From Sipunculus nudus (taxonomy: Eukaryota; Annelida; Sipuncula; Golfingiida; Sipunculidae), in assembly GCA_026874595.1 (NCBI GenBank), contig CM049311.1:62457453-62521452 (forward strand): a DNA stretch of 64,000 bases. The letters run 5' to 3'. The position numbers were made by a program, and so were the translations under genes. Shown here in pieces: positions 52,995-58,900 of this stretch (positions within the stretch are counted from its first letter, which is position 1; each line of letters opens with the position of its first letter). The notes beneath the pieces were generated by a model. That model made no database searches, had not been told where the DNA came from, and saw nothing but the letters and a program-made list of their open reading frames with translations.

Positions 52995-55900
52995 ATAAAG
53001 AATAAAAACCTATACAAAGTGCCTTTCCTTGAAAAGAAGTGTAACCCCTCTCCCCCCCTTGCATATTTCCATTTAACTTAATTTATAACAATTAAGTACT
53101 TTTAAATCAAAAGCATGTAATATTCATCACAGCTGAAGTAAAATGAATCACTGATATAAAAGTTCTATATCATAGTAACAGGTGCCTGATTGCATACATT
53201 TGGTTGTTACACATGACCTAAGGCATTAATGTATTATCATTTGTGATTAGACCTGTCACTCCAGTGCCTTTTCTCTGCACACAGCCTTTGTCATGCATGA
53301 ATGCCTTATCTTATTTTAAGTTCAAACTTGGGTAGCCAAAGCATGTGTACCAGGATTAGTCAAAAGTGTTCCATGTAGTGGTGGGAGTCGGTTCCTTTTT
53401 CATAATCGATCATCGGTTTGAGCAAACCAATCGATGATCGATTATTAATCAGTTCAGACAAACATAAAGAAATATGCAATTATCTGTGAAACTGCACTTC
53501 ATTTAACCCAGCCCGCATGTGTGAGTAATTCTACCTTAAGTATATGAGTTCTTGCCTTTTTAATTTTCCTTTTAATACTAAGTTATGCTATTCCAAGTAT
53601 CATTTTAATTAATTATAATAATCAAGAATTACACCACAATTTATTAAGTTCTCTGTTCTCGCATGTACTGTGTCATGCTTAGTTACATACGGAAGTTTTT
53701 TGGTAACACAGACTCATTATATGAAATGCAATGTAAAAAATGAATCATTCTTGCCTCTAACATAAAAGAAATATAGAAAAAAAAAACAAGTCATGATGAT
53801 TATGGTGTAATCGATAGTTGCCTTTGGTAATCGAGCGCTTGAAAGTGGCAACAAACTGACTGACTTTCGATAAAATTTGATGATCGGCCCATCACTAGTT
53901 CCATGGTACTCATGGATAGGGTGAAACACGTAGGTCATATAGAATTACAAATATCCAAATCCTCTGTTGTCACATACAAAGTGAAAAAGTCTACCTGTCC
54001 ATATAGCCAAATACTGATATAAATCCCAGAAATCTAATGTGACTTTCTAATAATGATGCAAAATATACTAAAAGGAAATGTAATAAAAATAATAATAAAA
54101 CTAGATGTGTCGGAACGACACGAATGCCCTCGCCTGGGGCAAATTAGAAACATTTGTAAAATTTTGAAAAATTTTTTTTAGTTCAGGAGGTGTCTTATGG
54201 TCAAAAGTAGGTCAACAAGGGCAAAATGCAAACTCGATCTGTAACGGGTCATTATCAAGCAACACACCAAAAATCATGCCAGTATATGCAGGCATTGTGA
54301 TAAAAAGTCCATAGATGTGCGTTTTCCATAAAAATTTCTGTCTTTCATGAAATTTTCTATGTTTAGGAGCTGTAAAACAATCAAAAGTAGGTCAACCGGG
54401 ACGAAACGCGAACTCCATCTGTAACTGTCATTATCTGCCCACACATAAAAAATCAGGGTGGTATCTGCAGGCATTGTGGAAAAAAGTCAGTACATATGGA
54501 TTTGTTATGAAAATTTCTATTTTTCATGAAACTTTCTATTTTCAGGAGCAGTCAAATGGTCAAAAGTAGGTCAACTGGGACAAAACAAGAACTCGATCTG
54601 TAACTGGTCATTATCTGCCTACACACCAAAAATCAGGCCCGTATCTGCAGGCACTGCGAAATAAAGTCCATACATGTGCGCTTTTTTATGAAATTTTCTA
54701 TGTTAGAGCACCGTCAAATGGTCAAAAGTAGGTCAACTGGGACAAAACGTGAACTCGATCTGTAACTGGTCATTATCTGTCCACACACCAAAAATCAGGC
54801 CCGTATCTGCAGGCACTGCGAAATAAAGTCCATACATGTGCACTTTTTTATGAAATTTTCTATGTTAGAGCACCGTCAAATGGTCAAAAGTAGGTCAACT
54901 GGGATGAAACGCGAACTTGATCTGTAACTGATCTATATCTGCCCACATACCAAAAATCAGGCCAATATATGCAGGCATAGTGAAAAAAAGTCCGTACATG
55001 TGTATCTGTCATGAATATTTCTATTTTTCATGAAATTTTCTAAGTTAAGGAGGCGTAAAACGTTCAAAAGTAGGTCAACCGGGATGAAACGCAAACTCGA
55101 TCTGTTACTGTTCATTATCTGCCCACACACAAAAAATCAGGCCAATATCTGCAGGCATTGCGAAAAAAAGTCCGTACATGTGTATTTGTCATGAAAATTT
55201 CTATTTTTCATGAAATTTTCTAAGTTTAGGAGCTGTAAAACAGTCAAAAGTAGGTCAACTGGGACAAAACGCGAACTCGATGTGTAACTGGTCATTATCT
55301 GCCTACACACCAAAATTCAGGCCAATATCTGCAGGCATTGCAAAAAAAAGTCCATACATGTGTATTTGTCATGAAATTTCTATTTTTAATGAAATTTTCT
55401 AAGTTTAGGAGCCGTAAAACGGTCAAAAGTAAGTCAACCAGGAGGAAACGTGAACTCGATCTGTAACTGGTCTATATCTGCCTACACACCAAAAATCAGG
55501 CCAATATCTGCAGGCATTGCGAAAAAAAGTCCGTACAACTGTTTGATTTCGGAATGACGGAAGGACGGAATGACGGACATGGGTAAAACTATATGCCCCG
55601 GCCACTTTGTGGCGGGGGCATAAAAAGTATTTAGATAGCGCCAATTCCTCAATAGTTGAACTGACAGTGCTACTAACTGATGTACAAATACAGTACAACA
55701 CCAACATACAGACCACAATTTCTCAGAAACCTTGTTTAACCATTGAAATTCATAAAAAAAAATAAATACATACTAATGACCAAATGCTTGCCAAGAAAGG
55801 GAGTTTTTAAATTTGTTTTGAATGATGCAAGATTCAGAGATTTTCAAAGTGTATTAGGATTTATTTAGTGAATTCCAGTTTTCAGGGCTATGAAACAGAA

Positions 55901-58900
55901 GAAACATTCACTGACTTTCATATGACACTTTGGTAATTTAAGAGGTTTTGCAAGCTCAACACAGTGTAGGCAAAAGGCGATAGGTAATTAATTTTTCTTT
56001 TCTATAAATAAACATAACTGCCAACATTCCATATTGGAACTCAGATGGGACAGTTATAATGATAGGTATACTCAGGTGGGAAATTATGGCTGTAAAACAT
56101 ATTATTAGTATACCTGTTTGCCTTACACAAGAGCACATCACACAAAAAGATATTTTGAGAATATCTAAAACCATATAACACTAGCTTTTAGATAAAACTA
56201 GAAACACAAATAGTGTATGTCACAGATTAATTACCAAATGTCCCTGTGTTCAATTGTGTACTTCAAAATACAAGACTGACCCAAAGCCTCATCACTTTTT
56301 CATGAGTTAAGATAGTATAAATAGTGTGAACAAAAGAAGGCATGAACTTGTTCTTACACTGACTTGAACCAACAGTTCAGTGGTACAAATCCCTCATAAA
56401 CCATGCACTCCCTTATGTTGTTGTGGTAACCAATCCAGGGCTCAACCGTCCCTTGTGATATTTGTATTGCGGGTGGTCAAGGGCCACTAAATCAAATGCT
56501 TTAGAAAATCCAAAACACCGAAAGCTGCATGCTTCCAATTTCTCAGCCTGCAAAGCTAAATCTTCTTTTGTGTTATGATAACCTGTTTTTTTTTTTTAAT
56601 TTAATGTGAGAACAAAATTAAATTAGCAGTATTGTGTTTGTATGAAAGTTTTGTGTTACAAGGCAAAAAAAAAAGGATTTCATGACTGTTTACTCAATCT
56701 GTTTAGCATTTTTCTTCCATCTCAGACCGTGATATATATATGCTGTGACACTTTTAATATTCTGAAATATTTTATAAGTTATATAATTATAACCAATCCA
56801 TTCTTTACAAAGAATTATAATAACCTATAAAGACAATACTATTTAAAATCCTCACACACCTGTTTTCATTACTTAATATTAAACTGAAAGAAAATTTATC
56901 ATGAAATAAGTTTCCTCTGCATGTCACTGTATCAGTGAGCAGCCTGTCTTTAAGTGTGGGTGTTCTACCTTTACCTCCATGTTACGCTGACCGGACACAC
57001 AAATTGTGTCAAGATTAAAATAAAAAATTATATTTAAGCTTAAAACTTATTGTCTAAATAGAAATATAAAATCACTGACAGGTAATATATTTACCATTTG
57101 AATAACTAATACAGCAACCATGATGCTATATCAATAATGATCGTATACATGTATGAGTACCTAATATATATTGTGTGCCTTGCCAAGTCAGTATTTCTCC
57201 TGGCTGATTATTTACATGTATCCTGCATGACGGAATGAGGAAGGAGCACTGGGAGGTTTAACAAAGTCACTGATACATATTTCATTTAACAGAACACTGT
57301 GGGACAAAAATTAGAATTTAGACAGATTTAATGATGAGGCTCTGTCCAGAGATACCCCTGTAAGATATGTTTCTTCTAAGGTAACGTTTCCTTGGCAAGA
57401 TTTTTTAATAACTTCTGTCCAAAACAAATTTCCTATTACTAAAAAAGGTATTGTATTCAGATCCTTCTAGATGAAACTTCTGCTGAGTCAACAAAATATG
57501 ATTTTCAACTGTAAATGCACTTGACACCAAGTACAAATGAATTGGAACAAAAATGAAATGATTGAAGAATTATAAACTGAAACCAATGAAAGATTCATAT
57601 ATGGGTTCACAGAAACAAAGTTTCCTCATAACAATGAAAGACACATCAATTTCTTGATATTGTTTATAAAAAGATGGAATGTTATGCTAAACATGTAATT
57701 CATATTATAGTTTTATACACAATAAAATATCATGTCAAACATATCAAGTGAACCATACCAATGTAACATATAAATTTGTATTGATATTTTGAAAATATAC
57801 AATACAATAATTTAAAAACATAAAATTTTCAAAATAAATTCACTTACCTCTTCCCCAAAAGAAAGAACTGACTTTGTGAATCTTTCCAAAGTTCCAATCT
57901 TGGCACTGTTTTCTAAAAGCTTTGTCCTTTTCAAGATTTCAGTTTTCAATTGTTCTTGTTTTTGTAAATTGAAACCTTCGGGAGCAGAAAACAACAACAG
58001 GGCACCTTTCCTGGTGATGTACGTCTTTGGCAGCACTAGTCCACCATCAGGGGTATTTTCACCTGGACTGCTGGAGGGGGGACTTGACTTGGGACGTACC
58101 GTTATACCGTGCCGGTGTCCGTCCTGTGTGAGGTAAGGCAGCTCCATGGTCACCTTAAAATACAATAAAATACCATGAATACCGTCAAATATTTCACAAT
58201 CAAGTCAAACATTAAAGGTACCTATTCTGATACCTGACGTCTACATACGACCCTTGGACCATATGTCAACATATAGGGCAATATAGACTATCAGATCATA
58301 AAAAGGCCCCGAACAGTGACATTCTGGACTAATGTAAAGATATGGCAAAAAAAACAAAGCCTATTTGGGATGAAATTGACAGAAACTATTTTCCTCATAT
58401 ATAAAGAATGTTATTGACTTCACTGTAAGTAAGTAACCAGGAACTCTACAAATAAGGGATATTTTGTTCAAACTGATGGAGAAAAAGATTGCACACCTAG
58501 GATTGCCCCACATCTATAGGATTATGACATGACTGCAGTACTGACATAAATTGGAGGGACAGAGAATATTTCTAAAATTTCTTAAACTGATACAGGTCTA
58601 TGTGCAATGGAACCATTCAGTTCACCAGACATTTCTTGGCATCACAGATGCCATAGTATCCCCAGACAACCCCCCCCCCCTTAAAAATAGGCCCCCATCT
58701 TCAGAAGCATATTTACTGCCACATGGTAAGCCAGCAGGGTTTCTTCAGGTGTGACTGTCAAAACCAAGGTCAAGGTCACCAGTCTCTTTCAACAACTTAT
58801 CATCTGACATCTTTCATCTTGATTTTCAGATAGATACATCTATTGACAAAAGAAACCATACTCTTCACCAAAAATTAGAATATTCAAGGTCAAGACCACT

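Noticed and set aside
55423-55716. 97-codon minus-strand ORF
   Set aside because: Lies across F4 tandem units and its terminal hairpin, with no splice context.
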